Assembly (NCBI GenBank): GCA_045546275.1
Contig: JAZQCM010000034.1
Location: 1 to 39,980 of the forward strand
DNA length: 39,980 bases
Direction: 5' to 3'
Source of the DNA: RGIG1927 sp045546275
GTDB taxonomy: Bacteria; Bacillota; Clostridia; UMGS1883
Below, one piece after another: positions 8,319-16,123 of the stretch (position 1 is the first letter of the stretch; each line of letters begins with the position of its first letter). The notes under the pieces are model-generated. The model saw only the letters and a program-made list of their open reading frames with translations, did no database searches and was not told the origin of the DNA. A program made the position numbers and the translations under genes.

Positions 8319-9065
8319 ATGAAAGTGGTAGTTCTTGCGGCAGGGTACGCAACAAGATTGTATCCTTTAACAGAAAATTTCCCCAAACCTCTTTTGGAGG
8401 TGAATGGAAAAAGCATACTTGATTATCTTATTGAAGACCTTGATAAGATTGATGAAGTAAATGAGCACATTATTATTTCAAATGCAAAATTTGCCCACAT
8501 TTTTGAGCAATGGGCAGAAAAAAGCAATTACACTAAGCCCGTAACCGTTCTTAACGACGGAACAACAAGCAACGAAACAAGACTTGGTGCAGTAAGAGAC
8601 ATTCTTTTTGCAATCGAAGAAAGAAATATTGATGAAGATATTTTTGTTCTTGCAGGGGACAATCTTGTGGACTTTTCCTTGAGTAAATTTATTGAATTTG
8701 CAAAGAATAAGAATGCAAGCAGTGTAATTGTTAATTACGAAGAAAGCGTGGAAGAGCTTCAGAAGTGTGGGGTTATGATTCCCGATGAGAACATGAAGAT
8801 TATATCCATGGAAGAAAAACCCAAGGAGCCTAAGAGCAATTGGTGTGTTGGTCCTTTCTATTATTACAGAAAAGAAGACCTTCATTGGATAAAGCAAGGT
8901 ATTGAAGACGGTTGTGCTGTTGATGCGCCCGGAAGCTTTGTTTGTTATCTTTGTGAAAAAACACCTGTTTACGCTTGGGAAATGCCCGGAATCCGGTTTG
9001 ATATAGGTGGCTTTGACTCTTATGAAGAGGTAAAGAAGTCCTATAAAGGAATTACTATAAAGTAA
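8319..9065 (+). CDS. Sugar-phosphate nucleotidyltransferase (glucose-1-phosphate thymidylyltransferase-like)
   Basis: Enzymes of this family join a nucleoside triphosphate to a sugar phosphate to make NDP-sugars for envelope glycans. The 248-residue protein has a Rossmann-like NTP-transferase fold. The signature is AAGYATRLYPLTENFPKPLLE near the N terminus, with Ala where the usual GxGTRL motif has Gly. VLAGDNLVDFSL holds the metal-binding Asp, and MEEKPKEPKSN is the later sugar-binding block. It lacks the C-terminal beta-helix of bifunctional enzymes. The sugar and nucleotide cannot be read from sequence. A GGAGGG site precedes the ATG, and a hairpin terminator follows within 10-40 bases. 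Confidence 0.9.
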   Translation: MKVVVLAAGYATRLYPLTENFPKPLLEVNGKSILDYLIEDLDKIDEVNEHIIISNAKFAHIFEQWAEKSNYTKPVTVLNDGTTSNETRLGAVRDILFAIEERNIDEDIFVLAGDNLVDFSLSKFIEFAKNKNASSVIVNYEESVEELQKCGVMIPDENMKIISMEEKPKEPKSNWCVGPFYYYRKEDLHWIKQGIEDGCAVDAPGSFVCYLCEKTPVYAWEMPGIRFDIGGFDSYEEVKKSYKGITIK

Positions 9066-9074
9066 TAAAGCATT

Positions 9075-9105
9075 AAAAAGCAGGCAGAAATTCTGTCTGC
9101 TTTTT
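9075..9105 (+). terminator. Terminator or attenuator between nucleotidyltransferase and GCS2-type gene
   Basis: AAAAAGCAGGCAGAA pairs with TTCTGTCTGCTTTTT (one G-U pair). It lies 18 nt before the next start codon, so the next gene may be reached by read-through. No clear promoter fits in between. Confidence 0.8.
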
Positions 9106-9122
9106 GAATTGAAGGTGAAATA

Positions 9123-10388
9123 ATGGACACAAAAAAGCTGATTTACAACACATTTTTAAAGCCCTTTGAAAAAAGGCAATACGGTAATGTTGGGGTGGAG
9201 TTGGAGTTTCCGCTTGTTAACCTTGATAAAAAGCCTGTGGATGAGTGTGTTGCAAAGGGCATGTTTGACCACTTTATGCAAAAAGGCTTTAAAGTGGAAA
9301 TAGAAGAAAAAGGTCAACCGCTTTTTATTACAAATGAAGACGGCGATTGCCTTTCCTTTGACAATTCCTACAACAATTTTGAGTTTGCAATGAATTATGC
9401 TTCGGATATAGGATTAATTGCAAAACGTTTTTACAAGCTTTTTGGCGAGGTGCAAAGCTATTTTCAAAGTCACAACCACGCCATTGTGGGAATAGGCAGT
9501 AACCCTTTTAAAAAGCACACAAAGAAGAGTCATGTGGATTTTTCTACCTATAATATGGTGGACGAATATCTTGCACGCTTCGGGGGAAACAGTCCTTATC
9601 CAGATTTTCCTGCCTTTTTGTCAAGTGCGCAAACCCATCTTGACATTCCGCTTTGTGATTTGCCCCGTGCATACACCCTTTTTTCAAAAATGGATTTTGT
9701 AAGGGCACTTCTTTTGTCAAATTCTCCTGATTTTGACAAAACGGGCTTTGTGTGCTATCGTGACTATCTTTGGGAGCAAAGTGCATTTTCTCTTTGTCCA
9801 AACATTACCGGCAAGGTTGAGGGCGAATTTAAAAGTGACAGTGATATAGTTGACTATATTTTATCAAAGGGCATTTTTAACCGTGTGCGAAATGGTAAGT
9901 ATGAAATTTTTGCACCCATTCCCATGGAAGAGTACTTTAAAAAAGATGATGCCAAAGAAAGTGACATAAATTGTTATTTATCCTTTAAAAATGTGGAAAT
10001 AACAAGAAGAGGCACTCTTGAAATCCGAAGCGACTGTGCACAGCCGTTTTCTGATGCTTTTGCACCTGCTGCATTTAACACGGGTATTCTTTTTAACATG
10101 GAAAAGGCAGAAGAAATACTCTTAAAATTCTTTGAAGAAAATAATATTAAAGAAACAAATACCGCACTTCGTGAAAAGGCGGTAAGAGATTGTCTTGGTA
10201 TTGATGAAGATGCGGTTTATGAGCTTTTGGTATGCATGCTGGACTGCGCTAAGGATGGTCTTTTAAAAAGAAAAAAAGGCGAGGAACGCTTCCTCGTGCC
10301 TTTGTATGACAGATGTGCACGAGGCTCAACCCCCGGCAAAGAAGCACTTTTCTGCAGTGAAGACGAAATAATTGAACTACGAACATAA
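9123..10388 (+). CDS. Glutamate-cysteine ligase-like protein (GCS2 family)
   Basis: The 421 residues match the GCS2 (ATP-grasp-like carboxylate-amine ligase) family, which includes gamma-glutamylcysteine synthetases. Supporting segments are YGNVGVELEFPLV near residue 20 (metal-binding ELE), SSAQTHLDIPL about residue 175 and RGTLEIRSDCAQP about residue 300, which is the usual substrate and metal site. No GshB domain is fused, and no gshB gene is in view. Glutathione is rare in Clostridia, so the product could be gamma-glutamylcysteine itself or another gamma-glutamyl compound. GAAGGTGA precedes the ATG. The 3' end runs into a bidirectional terminator. The family call is firm and the substrate call is not. 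Confidence 0.85.
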   Translation: MDTKKLIYNTFLKPFEKRQYGNVGVELEFPLVNLDKKPVDECVAKGMFDHFMQKGFKVEIEEKGQPLFITNEDGDCLSFDNSYNNFEFAMNYASDIGLIAKRFYKLFGEVQSYFQSHNHAIVGIGSNPFKKHTKKSHVDFSTYNMVDEYLARFGGNSPYPDFPAFLSSAQTHLDIPLCDLPRAYTLFSKMDFVRALLLSNSPDFDKTGFVCYRDYLWEQSAFSLCPNITGKVEGEFKSDSDIVDYILSKGIFNRVRNGKYEIFAPIPMEEYFKKDDAKESDINCYLSFKNVEITRRGTLEIRSDCAQPFSDAFAPAAFNTGILFNMEKAEEILLKFFEENNIKETNTALREKAVRDCLGIDEDAVYELLVCMLDCAKDGLLKRKKGEERFLVPLYDRCARGSTPGKEALFCSEDEIIELRT

Positions 10389-10417
10389 AAAAAGCTGTTT
10401 AAAAAACAGCTTTTTTT
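10387..10417. terminator. Bidirectional terminator between convergent genes
   Basis: AAAAAAAGCTGTTT (10387-10400), AAA loop, AAACAGCTTTTTTT (10404-10417). It has U-tracts on both strands and serves the GCS2-type gene and the leftward yerB-like gene. Confidence 0.92.
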
Positions 10418-10418
10418 G

Positions 10419-11432
10419 TTATTTTATTTTGTACTTAAGTGTTTCAGGCATTACCTGAACATAGGTCTGCACCTTGTCGTTCAAAACAAGCTCGCTTCCG
10501 TCTTCCGTGAAGAACTTAAGCTTGTCTGTTCTGCTGTTACGCTTCCATGTAATAGGAGTCTGCATGCCGTTTGCAATGAAAATACCCTTGCCGCTACCAA
10601 CGGTATCCAGCTGAATTCTTGCTGAACCGTCGCCTAAGGGGTAGTTTTTAGCAAACTGAATAATAATCTGTCCTGCCTTAAGCTTTGCACCCGACTGGGT
10701 GGGATGATACTCTGAATTGATAAAGCGGTCATAAAGCTTTGTTTCTTCATCATATTTATATGATACATAATAAAAATCGGCGTAGGGAATAGTAATCTCA
10801 AGTGCACTTTCACCTTCATACACAGGGGCATTGGGTGAGAAATTAAAGGGAAGTGTGTCGCTTGTTTTTCTGTAACCAATATGGTCAGCTAAGTTACTGA
10901 GGTTACTGATTGATGTGTAAAGAGAATGATAGTCGCCTTTATACTTTCTTTCTCTCCAGTAATATGTAGGCTCATAAACAAGTCCGTTAAGGTTGTTCAC
11001 GCCTAATGCAGGAATTTGCTCCAATGCAAGAGGGGAGAAGCCTGCATGAGAATAAAGCGCATCATTGTCTAAAACATAGTCAAGGAAATAATGTCTTGAT
11101 GAACGAACAGGACCAATTTTAGGAGTTTCAACCCCCTTGAAGGTTGCCATAAGTCTTGTGGCTCTGCCTTCAACATACAATTCGTAAATAAGATAAGCAT
11201 CCTCCAAGCCTGCATGAGGACGTGAGGAATTGCCGTCGTTATCAATCATTACACAGTAAGCGCGGTCGTCTTTATAAATGCCGTAGGGAGTTGTTTCAAC
11301 TTCGGTAGGCTCCTCAGGCATTGTTTCTTCAATGAGCGTAGGCTCAGTTACATCTGTAGGTTCGGTTTTGTTTGCACTACAGCCTGTTAGGAAAACTGCA
11401 AGGGCTGTAAGACACACGAGAAATCTGTACAT
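10419..11432 (-). CDS. YerB-like lipoprotein (DUF3048)
   Basis: The 337-residue protein has a lipoprotein signal (lipobox FLTGC, Cys18) and a 30-residue Thr/Glu/Pro-rich spacer. It then has the DUF3048 domain: CVMIDNDGNSSRPHAGLEDAYLIYE, GRATRLMATFKG, IGPVRSSRHYFLDYV and SHAGFSPLALEQI. The C-terminal DUF3048_C domain occupies about residues 215-337. B. subtilis YerB is the reference member, and its role is unknown. The protein should be anchored outside the membrane. AAGGAGA lies 7 nt before the ATG. The gene is transcribed alone from a perfect consensus promoter divergent from the citrate synthase promoter. Confidence 0.95.
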   Translation of the reverse strand: MYRFLVCLTALAVFLTGCSANKTEPTDVTEPTLIEETMPEEPTEVETTPYGIYKDDRAYCVMIDNDGNSSRPHAGLEDAYLIYELYVEGRATRLMATFKGVETPKIGPVRSSRHYFLDYVLDNDALYSHAGFSPLALEQIPALGVNNLNGLVYEPTYYWRERKYKGDYHSLYTSISNLSNLADHIGYRKTSDTLPFNFSPNAPVYEGESALEITIPYADFYYVSYKYDEETKLYDRFINSEYHPTQSGAKLKAGQIIIQFAKNYPLGDGSARIQLDTVGSGKGIFIANGMQTPITWKRNSRTDKLKFFTEDGSELVLNDKVQTYVQVMPETLKYKIK

Positions 11433-11453
11433 AGAGTCATCTCCTTCTAACTT

Positions 11454-11482
11454 ATTATATCATTTCCCCCCAAATTTGTCAA
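11454..11482 (-). promoter_or_regulatory. Promoter of the yerB-like gene
   Basis: On the minus strand TTGACA (11482-11477), 17-nt spacer, TATAAT (11459-11454): full consensus. Confidence 0.92.
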
Positions 11483-11529
11483 GAAAGGCACAAAGTGTGG
11501 AAAAATCAGTCTGAAATGACAAAAAGTAT

Positions 11530-11558
11530 TTGACATACAGGTCATTTGTGTGTAAAAT
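11530..11558 (+). promoter_or_regulatory. Promoter of citrate synthase
   Basis: TTGACA (11530-11535), 17-nt spacer, TAAAAT (11553-11558), with a TG just upstream of the -10. Confidence 0.88.
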
Positions 11559-11581
11559 ATATGATAATAGTTTTCGTACAG

Positions 11582-11595
11582 CGGACATTTGTCCG
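11582..11595 (+). promoter_or_regulatory. Leader hairpin just upstream of the citrate synthase ribosome site
   Basis: CGGAC-ATTT-GTCCG forms a five-pair hairpin ending 2 nt before AAGGAGG (11598-11604). It could affect ribosome access or transcript stability. No known riboswitch was recognised. Confidence 0.4.
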
Positions 11596-11611
11596 TGAAG
11601 GAGGTCCCGTA

Positions 11612-12958
11612 ATGCACAATATTGAAGTTTTAAACAAATATATAAAAGCAGCAGAGGAGAATTACGTAATAAATCCCGATGCATATACTAAGTATTCTGT
11701 TAAGCGTGGTTTGAGAAATGCTGACGGAAGTGGTGTGCTTGTTGGTCTTACAAGAGTGGGCGAAGTACATGGCTATGTGTTGGATGACGGCGAAAAGAAG
11801 CCCGATGTGGGTAATCTTCGTTATCGCGGTATCAGCGTAAGCGATCTTATAAACGGCTGCACAATTGAAAACCGTTTTGGATTTGAAGAAACGATATACC
11901 TTATTTTGTTCGGCAAGCTCCCCACAAAGGATGAGCTTAGTGAATTTACAGCTTATCTTAACGAATGCCGCCCCTTGCCCAGAAACTTTACAGAGGACAT
12001 GATTTTAAAAGCCCCCAGTACAAATATTATGAACAAGCTTGCACGAAGCGTTCTGGCTGAATATTCTTATGACACAAACCCCGACGATACTTCCCTGGGC
12101 AACATGCTTCGTCAGTCAGTTGAGCTTATCGCGCGTTTCCCTGTGTTTATTGCTCATGCGTACATGGCAAAGGCTCACTATTTTGACGGTAAGAGCCTTG
12201 TGTTGCATTCTCCTCAGAAAAATTTGTCCACAGCGGAAAATTTCTTGTATATGATGCGTCCTGACCATTCATTCACCGAAACTGAGGCAAAGGTTTTGGA
12301 CTTAACCCTTATTTTACACGCTGAGCATGGCGGCGGTAACAACTCGGCCTTTACAACCCACGTTGTATCCAGTTCAGGTACCGACACCTACAGCGCAATT
12401 TCTGCTGCAATCGGCTCCTTGAAGGGCCCCCGTCACGGTGGTGCCAACGCAAAGGTTATGGGCATGATTGACGACATTAAAGCTCACATCACATCCCTTA
12501 CCAACGAGGCACAGATAACCGATTATCTTGCAAGAATTATCACAAGACAGGCATACGACAGAACCGGTCTTGTTTACGGCTTAGGTCATGCAGTTTATAC
12601 TGTTTCCGACCCTCGTGCTGTAATATTGGAGCAGGCGGCAGAAACACTTGCCAAGGAAAAGGGCAGAGAAGACGAGCTTGAACTTTACCGTATTATAAAA
12701 CGTACAGCACCCAAGCTTTTTGCCGAAATTACGGGACATGATAAAATTTTGTCTCCTAATGTTGACTTTTTCTCGGGATTTGTGTATTCTATGCTTGGGC
12801 TTCCTGAGGATGTTTATACACCTGTGTTTGCAATGGCACGTGTTCCCGGCTGGTGCGCACACAGAATTGAAGAAATGACCGTTTCTTCGAGAATTATTCG
12901 TCCTGCGTATAAGTCCTTAAGTGTGAAGAGTAAGTATGTAGCACTGGATGAAAGATAA
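11612..12958 (+). CDS. gltA: Citrate synthase
   Basis: The enzyme condenses acetyl-CoA with oxaloacetate to give citrate. ATG 11612 is chosen because AAGGAGG lies 7 nt upstream, giving 448 residues. Catalytic and substrate blocks are intact: LILHAEHGGGNNSAFTTHVV (first active-site His region), GSLKGPRHGGANAKVM, GLGHAVYTVSDPRA (second His) and PNVDFFSGFVYSMLGLP (active-site Asp). The late CoA/oxaloacetate block is MARVPGWCAHRIEE. It has about 60 N-terminal residues beyond the shortest type II enzymes. In a clostridial fermenter it probably feeds the oxidative branch to 2-oxoglutarate and glutamate. No aconitase or isocitrate dehydrogenase is nearby; a GH43-like gene follows 21 nt later. Confidence 0.96.
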   Translation: MHNIEVLNKYIKAAEENYVINPDAYTKYSVKRGLRNADGSGVLVGLTRVGEVHGYVLDDGEKKPDVGNLRYRGISVSDLINGCTIENRFGFEETIYLILFGKLPTKDELSEFTAYLNECRPLPRNFTEDMILKAPSTNIMNKLARSVLAEYSYDTNPDDTSLGNMLRQSVELIARFPVFIAHAYMAKAHYFDGKSLVLHSPQKNLSTAENFLYMMRPDHSFTETEAKVLDLTLILHAEHGGGNNSAFTTHVVSSSGTDTYSAISAAIGSLKGPRHGGANAKVMGMIDDIKAHITSLTNEAQITDYLARIITRQAYDRTGLVYGLGHAVYTVSDPRAVILEQAAETLAKEKGREDELELYRIIKRTAPKLFAEITGHDKILSPNVDFFSGFVYSMLGLPEDVYTPVFAMARVPGWCAHRIEEMTVSSRIIRPAYKSLSVKSKYVALDER

Positions 12959-12979
12959 TATTTAAAAGGGGGAAATTGT

Positions 12980-14278
12980 ATGGCTACAAGTATCAGAAAC
13001 GGTATGCCCATGTACGATACCGACGGCAAAAAGGTTCATGCACACGGTGCAGGCTTTTTGGAGGACAACGGTTATTACTACATGTTCGGCGAAGTAAGAG
13101 AGGGCGACAAGAGAGTTGCCTGCTACAGAAGTAAAGACCTTATGAACTGGGAGTTCAGAAACGTTGTTTTAAGAACTACCTCCGAGAAAAAACCTCACTA
13201 TGTAAGAACAGATTTAGAACTTACCTATCAGGGTAAGGGTGTAAACATAGAACGTCCAAAGGTTTTGTACTGCGAAAAAACAAAGCAGTATGTAATGTGG
13301 ATGCACTACGAAAATGGTGTTGACTACAATGCTGCAAGATGTGCAATTGCAACTTGTGACACAGTTGACGGTGACTACGTTTATCGCGGAAGCTTTAATC
13401 CCGTAGGCAACGATGCCCGTGACTGCACCCTTTACAAGGACAAGGACGGCACAGCATATTTCTTTGCGTCAGGTCGTGACAATGCGGATATGTGCGTTTA
13501 CCGTCTTTCCGACGACTACATGTCAGTTGACGAACAGGTTAAGGCGCTCTGGCCCGGTCAGTACCGTGAAGCACCTGCAGTTTTTGAAAAGAACGGAAAG
13601 TATTACATGCTTTCTTCCATGTGCACAGGCTGGAACCCCAACCAGGGTGGCAGTGCATCTTCTTTTGGCATTGAAGACAGATGGACTTCAATTGTAAATT
13701 TCGGCGATGTGATTACCTATAACTCACAGCCTACATATGTTTTAAAGTTTGGCGAACACTACATTTACGTGGGCGACAGATGGGACCCTGTTGATTACGA
13801 CAACTCAGGCTACATTTTCCTTCCCATTAATATAGAAGACGGTAAGTGTTCCATTGAATGGGCAGATGAAATCAGCTTTGATGTTAAAACAAAGACCTAT
13901 AGTGTGTTCAGCATTGAATCTGATGATTACCGCATTATGGTTAACGGCTACACAGGCTATCTTTCAAGCGACGGCTATGATGTGTTCACAAGACCTCTTT
14001 CCTACAAGGACGAAAATCTTATCTGGAACTTTGAGGAAAAGGACGGAGCTTATCGCGTTATTCACAAGGCTACAGGCAAAGCTCTCAAGAGCGATGGCAC
14101 AATGCGTGATACAGCTGACGACAAGAGTCTTTTGTGGACAATGGAAAAGAACGAAAACGAAATGGTAAGATTCATAAACTGCGAAAACGGAAAGGTATTA
14201 ACCGCAAGAGGCAGAAGAATTATTCTTTCCGACAAGAGCGAAAACTTTGGTTTTGTAAGAGTGGTTAAAAAATATTAA
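12980..14278 (+). CDS. GH43-family exo-beta-1,3-galactanase-like protein with C-terminal lectin-like domain, no signal peptide
   Basis: The 432-residue protein has a five-bladed propeller (about 1-295) and a C-terminal beta-trefoil-like segment (about 300-432, YRIMVNGYTGYLSSDG, IHKATGKALKSDG) resembling ricin/CBM13 modules. The opening block AHGAGFLEDNGYYYMFGE is typical of the exo-beta-1,3-galactanase subgroup (GH43_24). Glu91 in IERPK, Glu197 in REAPA and Gln250 in SQPTYV line up in spacing with the Glu/Glu/Gln active-site set described for the Phanerochaete galactanase. That enzyme group lacks the usual Asp base. No signal peptide is present, so it should act in the cytoplasm on imported oligosaccharides, unless export is unconventional. 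It is transcribed with citrate synthase and ends at a hairpin. The substrate is inferred. Confidence 0.82.
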   Translation: MATSIRNGMPMYDTDGKKVHAHGAGFLEDNGYYYMFGEVREGDKRVACYRSKDLMNWEFRNVVLRTTSEKKPHYVRTDLELTYQGKGVNIERPKVLYCEKTKQYVMWMHYENGVDYNAARCAIATCDTVDGDYVYRGSFNPVGNDARDCTLYKDKDGTAYFFASGRDNADMCVYRLSDDYMSVDEQVKALWPGQYREAPAVFEKNGKYYMLSSMCTGWNPNQGGSASSFGIEDRWTSIVNFGDVITYNSQPTYVLKFGEHYIYVGDRWDPVDYDNSGYIFLPINIEDGKCSIEWADEISFDVKTKTYSVFSIESDDYRIMVNGYTGYLSSDGYDVFTRPLSYKDENLIWNFEEKDGAYRVIHKATGKALKSDGTMRDTADDKSLLWTMEKNENEMVRFINCENGKVLTARGRRIILSDKSENFGFVRVVKKY

Positions 14279-14284
14279 TACAAA

Positions 14285-14311
14285 AAAGCCCGTGTCACTG
14301 ACACGGGCTTT
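14285..14311. terminator. Hairpin terminator between convergent genes
   Basis: AAAGCCCGTGTC, ACT loop, GACACGGGCTTT. The U-tract is strong on the minus strand and weaker on the plus strand (GAATTTTT). Confidence 0.9.
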
Positions 14312-14323
14312 GAATTTTTATGA

Positions 14324-14827
14324 TTAAATAACTCTAAAAAGCGCTAATGCAAGAACAACAAGTAACAATGCGTAGAACACGCCAACAACTGTTCTGAAAA
14401 CAATTCTTGTTTTCTGGTCTGTGTAGTAAAGGTTTTTGTCGGTAAGATATGCATAGCAAAGGTTAAAAACAAAAGCCATTAAAATTGCAATAACACTTAC
14501 TCTGTTACCCCAGCCGTGGTTGTTGCAGAAAATAAGAGAAGCTGAGGAAATGGAAACAAACACACACATAAGTGCATATTTAAGAAAATGCTTGTTTGAC
14601 TTGTATGCTGAATAAGCGGCAATAATCATACCTGCAATCATTCCACTGTACATAAGGAAACGCTTGATGGTCATTGCCCCTTCAACAGTAAGGGAGTTTT
14701 TTGACATAGAATGTAAAAAAGCAAGAACAAGAGCGTAGATAACAACTGCGCAATTAACTATTGTAATGTTATTTTCAGCCTTTTTCTGCATTGCTGTTTC
14801 AAAGGCTGTTTTTCCTGATTTTTTCAT
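14324..14827 (-). CDS. Small multi-pass membrane protein of unknown function
   Basis: The 167-residue product starts with a cytoplasmic-looking basic and polar stretch of about 20 residues (FETAMQKKAENN). It then has about five hydrophobic segments: TIVNCAVVIYALVLAFLH, MYSGMIAGMIIAAYSAY, ALMCVFVSISSASLIF, VSVIAILMAFVFNLCYAYL, and a final VVGVFYALLLVVLALALF. I recognise no family. AGGAGGAC precedes the ATG and a clear promoter lies at 14862-14890. It is a single-gene transcript convergent with the galactanase-like gene and divergent from carAB, so neighbours do not point to a role. Confidence 0.85.
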   Translation of the reverse strand: MKKSGKTAFETAMQKKAENNITIVNCAVVIYALVLAFLHSMSKNSLTVEGAMTIKRFLMYSGMIAGMIIAAYSAYKSNKHFLKYALMCVFVSISSASLIFCNNHGWGNRVSVIAILMAFVFNLCYAYLTDKNLYYTDQKTRIVFRTVVGVFYALLLVVLALALFRVI

Positions 14828-14861
14828 TAATTAGTCCTCCTAAAAGTCGTACTACCTATTT

Positions 14862-14890
14862 ATAATACCCTTTTTTTTGTCTAAAGTCAA
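14862..14890 (-). promoter_or_regulatory. Promoter of the small membrane-protein gene
   Basis: On the minus strand TTGACT (14890-14885), 17-nt spacer, TATTAT (14867-14862). Confidence 0.8.
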
Positions 14891-14968
14891 CAAAAAGACG
14901 AAAAATATATCATTAAAAAAATATTATGATAAAAATTGAAAAATATCTAAATTTGTATTGTTAAACTA

Positions 14969-14997
14969 TTGCTTTTTTTGCCTCGTTTGTGTATAAT
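14969..14997 (+). promoter_or_regulatory. Promoter of carAB
   Basis: TTGCTT (14969-14974), 17-nt spacer, TATAAT (14992-14997), with TG upstream of the -10. The leader is about 60 nt. I saw no PyrR-type antiterminator or terminator in it. Confidence 0.8.
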
Positions 14998-15064
14998 ATT
15001 TAATTAAGATTAGAGTATACTTTACGGTAAGTTACATAAGCAAAAGAAAGGAAAGGTGCTTGTT

Positions 15065-16123
15065 ATGAAAGCATATTTAATCCTCGAAGACGGCTCTGTT
15101 TATGAAGGTAGGAGTATTGGTGCTGTACGTGACTGCATGTGTGAGGTTGTTTTCAACACTCAGGTAGTAGGTTACGTAGAAACACTTTCCGACCCCTCAT
15201 GTTACGGTCAGGGCGTTGTTTTCACATATCCGATTATTGGCAGCTACGGCGTTAATCTTTCCGACATGGAATCAAGCCGCATATGGGCGAAGTGTATTAT
15301 AGTACGCGAATTGAGCGAAGCTGCAAGTAATTTCAGAATGGAAATTTCTCTTTCCGATTATCTGTGTCGCTACGGTGTTGCAGGTATCGAAGGTATCGAC
15401 ACACGTGCTCTCACAAAGAAGCTTCGTGATAACGGTACGATGATGGGATTTTTAACAACAAATTATTTTGAGGTTGAAGATGTTGTCAGCAAGCTTAAAG
15501 CATATAACAAAATGGAAAACGCAGTCAAGGCTGTTACAAGCGTAAGCACAAAGCATGTTGAAGGAAGCGGCAAAAAGGTTTGTGTTATCGACTATGGTGT
15601 AAAGAACAGCCTTATTGAAAAGCTCGCATCCCGAAACATGGATATAACAGTTTTCCCCGCAACAGTTTCTTCCGAAGAAGTACTCAGCGGTAATTTTGAC
15701 GGCGTTGTTTTATCAAACGGCCCCGGCAACCCCAACGACGTTCCCGAAATGGTGCAGGTTGTTAAAGAAATCTGCGATAGCGGAAAGAGTGTTTTGGGTG
15801 TTGAATTTGGTCACGAGCTTGTTGCATTGGCTTATGGCGGCAGTGTTACAAAAATGGGTCACGGCCACAGAGGCAGTAACTATCCTGTAAAGTTTACTGA
15901 AGAAAATAAAGTTTATATCACAAGCCAGAATCATGGCTATGCAGTTGATAAAATTGACGAAAACACAGCAGAGGTAATCGGATATAATATAAACGATACC
16001 ACTGTTGAAGCACTCCGTTACAAGGGCAAAAATGTTGTAACATATCAGTTCTGCCCCGGTGGCGAAACAGAGTTTGTATTCGATGAATTTGTAAAAATGA
16101 TGGGAGGAAATCAGAATGCCTAA
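15065..16123 (+). CDS. carA: Carbamoyl-phosphate synthase small subunit with all glutaminase catalytic residues replaced
   Basis: CarA normally hydrolyses glutamine and feeds ammonia to CarB for pyrimidine and arginine synthesis. ATG 15065 is used, with AAAGG 8 nt upstream (352 residues). The N-terminal domain is well kept: NTQVVGYVETLSDPSCYGQ and GIDTRALTKKLRDNGTMMG. The class I amidotransferase fold is also recognisable: VIDYGVKNSLIEKL, LSNGPGNP, GHGHRGSNYPVKF and YITSQNHGYAVD. The nucleophile elbow, usually GICLGHQ, reads GVEFGHE, so Glu247 replaces Cys. The later QYHPE-type motif reads QFCPGG, so Cys330 and Gly332 replace the catalytic His and Glu. The segment after it is shortened. The frame is clean and overlaps carB by 8 nt, so this is not a pseudogene. 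It is probably a structural or regulatory pseudo-glutaminase. Confidence 0.93.
   Translation: MKAYLILEDGSVYEGRSIGAVRDCMCEVVFNTQVVGYVETLSDPSCYGQGVVFTYPIIGSYGVNLSDMESSRIWAKCIIVRELSEAASNFRMEISLSDYLCRYGVAGIEGIDTRALTKKLRDNGTMMGFLTTNYFEVEDVVSKLKAYNKMENAVKAVTSVSTKHVEGSGKKVCVIDYGVKNSLIEKLASRNMDITVFPATVSSEEVLSGNFDGVVLSNGPGNPNDVPEMVQVVKEICDSGKSVLGVEFGHELVALAYGGSVTKMGHGHRGSNYPVKFTEENKVYITSQNHGYAVDKIDENTAEVIGYNINDTTVEALRYKGKNVVTYQFCPGGETEFVFDEFVKMMGGNQNA

Noticed and set aside
14998..15064. PyrR-type attenuator upstream of carAB
   Set aside because: The roughly 60-nt leader shows no terminator hairpin or PyrR-binding loop pattern.
15065..16123. carA as a decaying pseudogene
   Set aside because: The frame is intact, the flanking motifs are conserved, the ribosome site and promoter are good, and it is translationally coupled to an intact carB.
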